Shown here: in pieces, positions 1 to 5,668 of the stretch
Numbering within the stretch: position 1 is the first letter of the stretch
How the letters are laid out: each line of letters begins with the position of its first letter
Source of the DNA: an uncultured Verrucomicrobiota bacterium
GTDB taxonomy: Bacteria > Verrucomicrobiota > Verrucomicrobiia > Chthoniobacterales > SZAS-18
Assembly (NCBI GenBank): GCA_937871685.1
Contig: CALMOL010000257.1
Location: forward strand, 970 to 7,491
Direction of reading: 5' to 3'
DNA: 6,522 nt
Made by a program: the position numbers and the translations under genes
Notes under the pieces: generated by a model
The model's input: only the letters and a program-made list of their open reading frames with translations
What the model was told of the DNA's origin: nothing
The model's database searches: none

Positions 1-681
1 GTTCGCGCCGGTGGGCGCCGAGGCCCAGGCGACCCAGATCGAGACCACGAAGAGGATCGCGATCACCAGCGCGTTCTGCCAGGTGAAGATCGTGGCGCTC
101 AGCGGGATCACGCCGGAAATCTTCAGCAGCGCGGGCGGCACGGATTGCTTCGTGCCCATCATCAGCGCGGCCGAGGACGACAAGCCCAGCGCCCAGATGC
201 TGCCCAGGCCGAGGTAGCCCGCCGCGCCGGCCGCGCGGTAGTCCACGTGCGGGTTGCGCCGCAGCAGCTCGCGCACGAGCAGCCCGGAGAACACGAGCGA
301 GAACCCGTAGGACAGCAGCGAGGTGGCCATCGAGAAGAACGCCACCCACGCCACCGCGCCGCGCGAGGAATATTGGCGCGAGCAAATCAGGTTGATCACC
401 CGCTTCACCGGCGGCGAGGTGGCCACCACGTAGCCGCCGATGATGAGGATCGTCATCTGCATCGTGAACGGGATGAGCGTCCAGAACCCGTCGCCGAAGT
501 ATTTCACCATCTGCTCCGGCGTGCTCTTGGCGAGCAGGCCGCCGACAAACACGATCACCACCGCGGCCAGCGCGAAGACGAAGGCGTCCGGGAACCATCG
601 CTCCACCCAGTCCGCCAGGCGCGAGCCGAAGCGGGCGAAGGCGTTGCTTTCCTCGCGGGCGGGGACAGTGGCGGCGCTCAT
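1..681 (-). CDS. atoE: Short-chain fatty acid transporter, AtoE family (N-terminal 227 residues, cut by window edge)
   Basis: This is an inner-membrane permease of the AtoE type, a family linked to uptake of short-chain fatty acids such as acetoacetate or butyrate. The visible 227 residues are about half of the usual 440-470. Family landmarks seen are WFPDAFVFA (29-37), GDGFWTLIPFTMQM (63-76), VATSPPVKR (86-94) and DYRAAGAAGYLGLGS (147-161); they match the order I recall for E. coli AtoE. Hydrophobic segments lie near 33-52, 67-88, 108-136, 153-176 and 200-222. The ATG at 679-681 is the only reasonable start: no in-frame start lies just upstream. No Shine-Dalgarno is visible; a 9-codon ORF (707 down to 678) ends in a TGA that overlaps this ATG. 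The gene lies 63 bp downstream of the VOC gene. The family call is firm; substrate is inferred from the family only. Confidence 0.9.
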   Translation of the reverse strand, partial: MSAATVPAREESNAFARFGSRLADWVERWFPDAFVFALAAVVIVFVGGLLAKSTPEQMVKYFGDGFWTLIPFTMQMTILIIGGYVVATSPPVKRVINLICSRQYSSRGAVAWVAFFSMATSLLSYGFSLVFSGLLVRELLRRNPHVDYRAAGAAGYLGLGSIWALGLSSSAALMMGTKQSVPPALLKISGVIPLSATIFTWQNALVIAILFVVSIWVAWASAPTGAN

Positions 682-717
682 CGGGCGAGGATGATGCGCG
701 CGCCCATGGGGCGTCAA

Positions 718-738
718 GCTCGGCAGCCCGCGCCAAGC
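718..738 (-). terminator. Hairpin just after the VOC gene, possible weak terminator
   Basis: On the minus strand, 6 bp after the VOC stop codon, GCTTGGC and GCCGAGC form a 7-bp stem with one G-U pair around a 7-base loop. Only two Ts follow, so it lacks the U tract of a standard intrinsic terminator. It could be a processing or attenuating hairpin between the VOC gene and the transporter gene, or chance in GC-rich DNA. Confidence 0.25.
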
Positions 739-744
739 CGGCCC

Positions 745-1239
745 TCACTCCCCGCGGAACGCGCGCTCGAGGGCGGCGAGGTCCATCTTCTTCATCTCGC
801 ACATGGCCTGGAAGGCGCGCGTGCGCCCGGCCCCGTCGGGGCCATTCAGCATCTCCATGATCCGCGCGGGAAAGATCTGCCAGGAGAGGCCGAAGCGGTC
901 CTTCAGCCAGCCGCACTGCTGCGCGTCCGGGTCGCCGCCGGCCCCGAGCTTCTCCCAGTAGTGGTCGATCTCCTCCTGCGTGGCGCACGGGACTTGGAGG
1001 GAGACCGCCTCGGTGAACCGGAACTGCGGCCCGCCGTTCAGCGCGGTGAAGGTCTGGCCGTTCAGCTCGAATTCCACCGTCATCACCGAGCCGGCCTTCC
1101 GGCCGTGATTTTCCTGGCCGGCATCGGGATAGCGCGAGATGGCGCGCATCTTTCCGTCCGGGAAGACGGACGTGTAAAAGCGGGCGGCTTCTTCGGCTTC
1201 GTGGTCAAACCACAGACAGGGGACGATGGGAGGGGGCAT
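745..1239 (-). CDS. VOC superfamily protein, PhnB / '3-demethylubiquinone-9 3-methyltransferase'-like
   Basis: A 164-residue cytosolic protein of the vicinal oxygen chelate fold, in the PhnB-like group whose domain is often labelled 3-demethylubiquinone-9 3-methyltransferase. That label is misleading, as nothing here looks like a SAM-binding methyltransferase. Signature stretches are WFDHEAEEAARFYTSVF (10-26), VEFELNGQTFTALNGGPQF (55-73), the helix QEEIDHYWEKL (88-98) and CGWLKDRFGLSWQIFP (109-124), ending in a helical tail with MKKMDLAALERAF (149-161). These cover the whole family in order and the length is normal, so the gene looks intact. The actual reaction is unknown for most members. 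The ATG at 1237-1239 opens directly into the first strand (PIVPCLWF). No Shine-Dalgarno is seen; a small palindrome (1245-1255) sits just upstream. It lies 76 bp after the Kelch gene on the same strand, with no functional link visible. Confidence 0.9.
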   Translation of the reverse strand: MPPPIVPCLWFDHEAEEAARFYTSVFPDGKMRAISRYPDAGQENHGRKAGSVMTVEFELNGQTFTALNGGPQFRFTEAVSLQVPCATQEEIDHYWEKLGAGGDPDAQQCGWLKDRFGLSWQIFPARIMEMLNGPDGAGRTRAFQAMCEMKKMDLAALERAFRGE

Positions 1240-1315
1240 GCCGGAGAATCATTCTGGGCTGACCGGTTGGCCAGTGGTATCCCCCAGCGAGAGGCCGCCG
1301 CGAAGATTGCACGCT

Positions 1316-4009
1316 TCACGGCGGGGTGACCAGGCGGTAGAATCGCTGGGACGGCGCGGGCTGAGTCGGGTCGAGGAAGTCGATGACGCCGCCCGGGTCG
1401 GCCGACACCGCGTCGGCGAAGCGTTGCCACGCGCCGGCGAGGTTGCCGGAATACTCGACGGCGTAGGCCGTGCCGATCGCGAGGTCGCGCCAGCGCACGC
1501 GGGTGCCGCCGGGCTCGCGCGCCACGCTGAGCAGACTTGGGTTGTTCGCCGTGGCGTTGGCCCGGATGCGCAGGCTGACGGCCGCGCTGGGGATGCCGTT
1601 GGCGAATACGGTGACGATCGCCGGACCGGACGCGAAGCCAGCAAGCGGCGCCGAAGCAAACGACGTGGCCGACCACGCGGCCGCGGGGTTGGAGCGGAGA
1701 AAGGCGACCTGGTCGTTGGCCGCCGAGCGGAGCTGCACCCCCGGGTAGTTTGTCGGGGAATCGGAAGCGCCGCCGCTGCTCGCGCCGGAGATCCCCCGGA
1801 AGCGAACGCCGGTCAGCTCAAACGAGCCGTTGCGGGCGATCTCGATCGGCGCGCCGGTGATCTGCGGCCGGCTGCCCGAGGCGTAGCCGTAGCCCGCGTC
1901 GAAGAGACCCGCGGTCGCGAGGGCGACATTGTTGACGTCCAGGCCGCCCACCACGAGCACCTTGCCAGAAAGGAGGAAAACGGCCGCGTGCGCATGCCTC
2001 GTTCCGCCGAGGGAGCCGCCGGAAAGCCCCGTGGCGCGCACCGGATCGTAAACCAGGGCCGTCGTCGCGCCGCTGTTCTCCCCGCCCACCACGAGCACCC
2101 GGCCGTCAGACAAGAGCGTCGCCGCGTGCATGCGGCGGGGAACATCGAGATTGCCGATTCCGGCCCAGCTTGCGGTGGCGAGATCATAGGTTTCCACGCC
2201 GGAGGTGACGTTGTTGTTGCCGTTGGACCCGCCGGTGACGAGCACTTTGCCGGAGGGCAGCAGCGTGGCCGCGTGGTCGGAGCGCGCCTCGCCCAGCTTG
2301 CCCGTGTCGCTCCACGCGCCGGTGGCCGGCTGGTAGATCTGGCAGTCCCGCGCGGCGAAGAAGACCCGGCCGCCCGCGACGAGCACCCGACCATCGGGCA
2401 GCAGCGTGGCCGTGTGGCCGACGCAGGCGTAAAACATCGCGCCGGTATCGACCCGGGTGCCGGCGACCGGATCGTGGACTTCCGCGCTCCCGAGCGCTGC
2501 CAGGCCGAACGAAGAGGAACCAAACCCGCCGGCAAAGAGCACCCGGTCATTCCCCAGCAGCGTGGCCGTGTGGCCCCAGCGCGCAGTGCCGAGGGCCGTC
2601 GCGGGCGTCCACGCGCCGGTGGCGGGATCATAAATTTCCGCGCTGTTGATGGGCGGAAGGTCGCTGCCGCCCGCGGAACCGCCCGCGACCAGCACCCGGC
2701 CGCTCGGCAGGAGCGTGGCGGTGTGACGGTCGCGCGCGACCGAAAGGAAGCCGGTGTCGGTCCAGGTGCCGAGGAACGGGTCGTAAATCTCCGCGCTGCG
2801 GGTCACCGCGCCGGTGAGGGCGTCGTTTCCGCCCGCGACGAGCACCCGCCCGTCGAGCAGGCGCGTGGCGGTGAAGAAAGCGCGCCGCGTGGTCAGACTG
2901 CCGGTGCCGCCCAGCGCCGCGTCGGTGGAATCGAAAGTTTCCGCCGTGGCGAGCGCGCTGGTGCTGTTGCCGCCCGCGAGGAGCACGATCCCGCCAGGGA
3001 GCAGCGTGGCCGTGTGTCCGCCGCGCCCGCTGGGCTGCAGCGTGTTGTTGGTCGAAACCCAGGCGTTGGCCAGCGGATCATAGATCTCGGCCGAGTTGAG
3101 CCCGGGCGACCCAGAGCCACCGGCGGCCAGCACCTTGCCGCTGGGCAGCAGCGTGGCCGTGTGCAGCTGGCGCCCGGCCGTGAGCATGCCAGCCAAGCTC
3201 CACGCGTCGGTGGCGGGGTCGTAAAGCTCGGCGCTCTTCGTGATGCTCGAGCCGGTGAAGCCCCCGACCGCGAGCGCCTTGCCACTGGGCAGCAACGTGA
3301 GCGTATGGCTGGAGCGAGGCGCGCTGAGCGGGCCGGCCGTGGTCGTCCACGCGTTGGTTGCCGGATCGAAGACTTCCGACGTCGCAACGGCGTTGCCGCC
3401 GCTGCTCGCACCCCCGGCGACAAGCACCTTGCCGCCGGCCAGCAGCGCGGCGGCGTGGCTTCGGCGCGGGTTGTTCATCGAGCCGACGAACGCCCACGCG
3501 CCGGTGGCCGGGTCGTAAATCTCCGCCGACGTGACGCCCGTGGAACCGCTGGTGATGCCGCCGGCGACGAGCACGGTCCCATTGGCCAGCAGCGTGGCGG
3601 TGTGAAAGCGGCGGGCCGCCTTGAGCATGCCGGTGCCCGTCCAAGAGTTTGTCGCCGGGTCATAGAGTTCGGCGCTCAGCAAGGAACTGTTCGCCGCCGC
3701 GCTGCCGCCGGCGACAAGGATTTTGCCGTTGGGCAGCGGCGTGGCGGTGTGATTCTGCCGCGCCCCCGTGAGCGCGCCGGCGGGCGTCCAGCGCCCGGCC
3801 TCGGGGTTGTAGAGCTCGGCGCTGTTGAGCGCGCCCGCGTCGCCCATGCCGCCAGCCACGAGCACCCGGCCGTCGGCCAGGAGGGTGGCGGTGTGGTTCT
3901 GCCGCCCCGCGGTCAGCGAGCCGGTGGGGGTGAAGGTGAGCGCGGCACCCTCGGCCGAGGCGGCGGCGAAGACGAGGCAAGGGACAAGGAGCCAGGACGG
4001 GAGCTTCAT
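1316..4009 (-). CDS. Secreted Kelch-repeat protein, 14 blades plus two C-terminal modules
   Basis: An 897-residue exported protein. Residues 1-22 form a Sec signal peptide (MK, then a hydrophobic stretch LLVPCLVFAAASA, cleavage likely after A19 or A22). Residues 32-713 hold 14 tandem Kelch-type repeats of 46-52 residues, each around H(T/A)ATLLxxGxVLVAGG followed by SAEhYDPATxxW. Residues 714-820 form an Ig/E-set-like domain, with TNYPGVQLRS and VTVFANGIPS resembling the C-terminal domain of galactose-oxidase-like Kelch proteins. Residues 821-897 form a short module ending RFYRLVTPP. I chose the ATG at 4007-4009 because it starts the signal peptide; an in-frame GTG at 4034-4036 would add nine residues before it. 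No galactose-oxidase copper ligand set or Cys-Tyr pair could be recognised, so an enzyme role is not supported; binding at the cell surface is a guess. The 131 bp upstream of this start contain no clear promoter beyond a TTGACT (4086-4091, minus strand) lacking a good -10. Confidence 0.88.
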   Translation of the reverse strand: MKLPSWLLVPCLVFAAASAEGAALTFTPTGSLTAGRQNHTATLLADGRVLVAGGMGDAGALNSAELYNPEAGRWTPAGALTGARQNHTATPLPNGKILVAGGSAAANSSLLSAELYDPATNSWTGTGMLKAARRFHTATLLANGTVLVAGGITSGSTGVTSAEIYDPATGAWAFVGSMNNPRRSHAAALLAGGKVLVAGGASSGGNAVATSEVFDPATNAWTTTAGPLSAPRSSHTLTLLPSGKALAVGGFTGSSITKSAELYDPATDAWSLAGMLTAGRQLHTATLLPSGKVLAAGGSGSPGLNSAEIYDPLANAWVSTNNTLQPSGRGGHTATLLPGGIVLLAGGNSTSALATAETFDSTDAALGGTGSLTTRRAFFTATRLLDGRVLVAGGNDALTGAVTRSAEIYDPFLGTWTDTGFLSVARDRHTATLLPSGRVLVAGGSAGGSDLPPINSAEIYDPATGAWTPATALGTARWGHTATLLGNDRVLFAGGFGSSSFGLAALGSAEVHDPVAGTRVDTGAMFYACVGHTATLLPDGRVLVAGGRVFFAARDCQIYQPATGAWSDTGKLGEARSDHAATLLPSGKVLVTGGSNGNNNVTSGVETYDLATASWAGIGNLDVPRRMHAATLLSDGRVLVVGGENSGATTALVYDPVRATGLSGGSLGGTRHAHAAVFLLSGKVLVVGGLDVNNVALATAGLFDAGYGYASGSRPQITGAPIEIARNGSFELTGVRFRGISGASSGGASDSPTNYPGVQLRSAANDQVAFLRSNPAAAWSATSFASAPLAGFASGPAIVTVFANGIPSAAVSLRIRANATANNPSLLSVAREPGGTRVRWRDLAIGTAYAVEYSGNLAGAWQRFADAVSADPGGVIDFLDPTQPAPSQRFYRLVTPP
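1871..3916 (-). repeat. Tandem Kelch repeat array, 14 units of about 138-156 bp
   Basis: The array encodes residues 32-713 of the Kelch protein. Unit starts by residue are 32, 80, 129, 178, 228, 276, 324, 372, 422, 473, 525, 572, 621 and 667. The repeat is visible in the DNA: on the plus strand the string cagcgtggccgtgtg recurs near 2402, 2560, 3002 and 3149, with close variants elsewhere. Most units keep the His of H(T/A)AT, the double Gly of AGG and a Trp near the end. Units 7, 10, 13 and 14 lack the Trp and unit 8 has Phe in place of the His. Unit lengths vary only in the loops after AGG and between YDP and the next unit. Such near-identical stretches are places where slippage, unequal recombination or short-read misassembly could alter unit number. 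Confidence 0.9.
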
Positions 4010-4140
4010 GGTGGCGAGGCAGCGACCGGGGGCCACCCGGGACCGGGGGTCTAACCGGTCGGCTGCGCAACGAAGCTAGCACCCGAGTCAATCCTCCGCG
4101 ACCCCCGTCCCAGCCAAGTCTCGCGTCACGCCGGGCGCGG

Positions 4141-4929
4141 TCAAAAGCACGCCCGCACCACGCCGCCGTCCACGCGCAGGGCCGCGCCGGTGACGGCGGA
4201 GGCCAGCGGGCTGCACACGAAGGCCACCAGGTCGGCCACCTCTTCCGTCGTGGCGAAGCGCTTGATGAGCGAGCTGGGGCGCACGGTCGCGAAGAACTCC
4301 TTCTCGAACTCGCCGAACGACTTCCCGGCGCTCAGCTTGCCGACGAACTCCTCCACGCCGGCCGAGCGCGTCGGCCCCGGCAGCACGGAGTTCACCGTCA
4401 CGCCGGTGCCGGCGCACGCCTCGGCCAGGCCGCGCGACACGGCGAGCTGCGCGGTCTTCGTGGTGCCGTAGTGGATCATCTCCAGCGGGATCTGGATGCC
4501 GCTCTCGCTCGAGATGAAGACCACGCGCCCCCACCCGCTCGTCTTCATGCCTTTCACATACGCGCGGGAAAGGCGCACGCCGCTCAGCACGTTCACCTCG
4601 AAGAAGCGGCGCCAGTCCTCGTCGGGGATCTCGTCGAAGGGCTTCGGCTCGAAGATGCCGAGGTTGTTCACGAGGATGTCCACCGCGGGGAAGCGCTTGA
4701 GCAGCTTTTCCACCGCGCCGGCGTCGGAAAGATCGCCCGCGAAGCCCTCGACCTTCGCCTTCGGCGCGGCGCCTTGGATCTGCTTGATCGCGTCGGCCAC
4801 GGCGCCATCCGAGCGGCCGTTCACGATCACGCGCGCGCCCTCCGTCGCGAGGCGCTGGGCGATGGCGAAGCCGATCCCCTTGGTGGAGCCGGAAACGAGG
4901 GCGGTCTTGTCGGTGAGCTGGAGGTCCAT
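4141..4929 (-). CDS. SDR family NAD(P)-dependent oxidoreductase
   Basis: A 262-residue classical short-chain dehydrogenase/reductase with a Rossmann fold, cytosolic. The cofactor loop is SGSTKGIG (13-20, Gly 14, 18 and 20). NGRS follows strand 2; its Arg39 is the type of residue that often favours NADP(H). GDLSD (65-69) and VNNLG (87-91, the NNAG motif with Leu for Ala) follow. The catalytic tetrad is complete: Asn113, Ser141, Tyr154 and Lys158 (YGTTK). PGPT (184-187) and the C-terminal VTGAALRVDGG (246-256) are standard. The length equals that of FabG-like reductases, but no fatty-acid genes are nearby, so a fabG label is not justified and the substrate is unknown. The ATG at 4927-4929 opens directly into the first strand; an in-frame upstream start near 4965 would add an unlikely arginine-rich leader. 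No Shine-Dalgarno is visible. The secreted protein gene ends 67 bp upstream on the same strand. Confidence 0.92.
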   Translation of the reverse strand: MDLQLTDKTALVSGSTKGIGFAIAQRLATEGARVIVNGRSDGAVADAIKQIQGAAPKAKVEGFAGDLSDAGAVEKLLKRFPAVDILVNNLGIFEPKPFDEIPDEDWRRFFEVNVLSGVRLSRAYVKGMKTSGWGRVVFISSESGIQIPLEMIHYGTTKTAQLAVSRGLAEACAGTGVTVNSVLPGPTRSAGVEEFVGKLSAGKSFGEFEKEFFATVRPSSLIKRFATTEEVADLVAFVCSPLASAVTGAALRVDGGVVRACF

Positions 4930-4970
4930 GCCCGAGACGAGGCGCGGCGCGGGGCCGCGGCGCAAGCCCT

Positions 4971-5000
4971 ATGACGGCGCGCGGCGGCGCCGCCGGTCAT
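4971..5000 (-). repeat. GC-rich inverted repeat overlapping the stop codon of the 180-residue protein gene
   Basis: ATGAC (4971-4975) pairs with GTCAT (4996-5000), and the inner GGCG (4976-4979) pairs with CGCC (4991-4994) after one bulged base. Inside lies a perfect 14-bp palindrome (4982-4995, centre GGCGCC). The stop codon at 4997-4999 is part of the stem. No T run follows on the minus strand, so an intrinsic terminator is doubtful; it may be a stabilising or pausing structure, or chance. Confidence 0.3.
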
Positions 5001-5539
5001 TCCGGCTTCGCGGGCGGCAGCCGGTTGACCTGGAGCCCCTTCTCGGGCGCCTGCCGGTCAAAGAGGACGGTGGTGCGGACGTCCACCCGCTTCTCGGACG
5101 CGGGCTCCTCCTCGGTGCGCCGGAAGGCCACGGAGCAATGCTGGCCCGACCACTTCGGCCGGCCGCCCTCGATGCCTTGCCGGCAGGAGGCGTAAAGCTC
5201 CGACTGCGTGGCGAGGACGGTGTTGGCGCGAACGTGCAGCCACAGGAGGAAGGTCTCCCGGCCGCCGCCGCAGAAGCTGTTGGGATGGGCCGGATTGGAA
5301 GGCTCCCAATACGAGAGGAGCAGCCAGCGGTCCGGCCCGCGCTGCACGTCGGCGAGGAGCGTCCCGCGCTCGATGGAGTCGGAAACGACGCTTGGCCCGC
5401 AATCAAAGGAACGGCGGAAGCGGCCCGCGCTCACATGAAACTTCTGTTCCTGGCCGAACGCATCGGCCGCCATCGCGGGCGCGGCGAACACGAACAGCGC
5501 CGCAAGCAATCGCCAGGCATTTTGGACGGGTCGCGTCAT
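4997..5539 (-). CDS. Hypothetical secreted protein with four cysteines
   Basis: I do not recognise this 180-residue protein. Residues 1-24 form a clear Sec signal peptide: basic start (MTRPVQNAWR), a hydrophobic core LLAALFVFAA and an AMA site with cleavage after Ala24. The mature part has four cysteines (47, 90, 119, 135), which could form two disulfides outside the cytoplasm. The segment RWLLLSYWEP (71-80), the glycine turn FCGGGRETFLLWLHV (89-103) and VLATQSELYASC (108-119) alternate like beta strands, so a small beta-rich fold is likely. The tail is charged and proline-rich. No catalytic motif is evident. The ATG at 5537-5539 is chosen because it starts the signal peptide; a tiny upstream ORF (ATG at 5547) ends in a TGA overlapping it. 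It heads the minus-strand run and diverges from the beta-helix gene. Secretion is well supported; function is unknown. Confidence 0.75.
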   Translation of the reverse strand: MTRPVQNAWRLLAALFVFAAPAMAADAFGQEQKFHVSAGRFRRSFDCGPSVVSDSIERGTLLADVQRGPDRWLLLSYWEPSNPAHPNSFCGGGRETFLLWLHVRANTVLATQSELYASCRQGIEGGRPKWSGQHCSVAFRRTEEEPASEKRVDVRTTVLFDRQAPEKGLQVNRLPPAKPE

Positions 5540-5668
5540 GCCGCCATGCTACGCGACGCGTCAAGCCCGGCCAAGCGTGGAGAACCGGTCACGCGGCCTC
5601 TCCGGCGACCAGCAATTGTTGCTTGCGCCAAATTTGGCCGTGCCGACCATGCCGTCGGAACCATCGCC
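5540..5668. promoter_or_regulatory. Divergent spacer with two adjacent palindromes, probable promoter region
   Basis: These 129 bp separate two genes read away from each other, so any promoters for both must start here. The stretch 5611-5638 is less GC-rich than the rest and holds two inverted repeats four bases apart: AGCAA-TTG-TTGCT (5611-5623) and the perfect 12-bp GCCAAATTTGGC (5627-5638). They could be operator sites for a dimeric regulator controlling one or both genes. No -35/-10 pair with proper spacing could be assigned: TTGTTG at 5616 and a minus-strand TTGACG at 5559-5564 both lack a convincing -10. The region role follows from gene layout; the operator role is inference. Confidence 0.45.

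Noticed and set aside
1259..1274. Hairpin CTGGCC-AACC-GGTCAG on the minus strand downstream of the Kelch gene as a terminator.
   Set aside because: Stem is only six pairs with one G-U and no T run follows; it lies far from the Kelch stop and near the VOC start.
145..1329. A 394-codon open frame on the plus strand across the transporter and VOC genes.
   Set aside because: It is in the same triplet register as both minus-strand genes, its product is Arg/His/Ala-rich low-complexity, and it crosses two unrelated real genes.
1871..3916. The regular DNA repetition as a CRISPR array or other non-coding repeat.
   Set aside because: The period is about 147 bp, the units vary like protein repeats and the reading frame is maintained throughout, which fits tandem Kelch blades.
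1226..4054. A 942-codon open frame on the plus strand opposite the whole Kelch gene, itself repetitive (HEHPAVGQE-like units).
   Set aside because: Its codons fall on exactly the same base triplets as the Kelch codons, so it stays open simply because TTA, CTA and TCA codons are rare in a GC-rich gene. Its repeats mirror the Kelch repeats. The minus frame has a signal peptide and known domains.
4086..4091. TTGACT on the minus strand as the -35 box of a Kelch promoter.
   Set aside because: At 16-18 bp spacing the sequence is GC-rich with no -10-like hexamer, so a promoter cannot be supported.
4471..4974. A 167-codon plus-strand frame opposite the SDR gene.
   Set aside because: Register shadow of the SDR gene, whose catalytic tetrad and cofactor loop are all on the minus strand.
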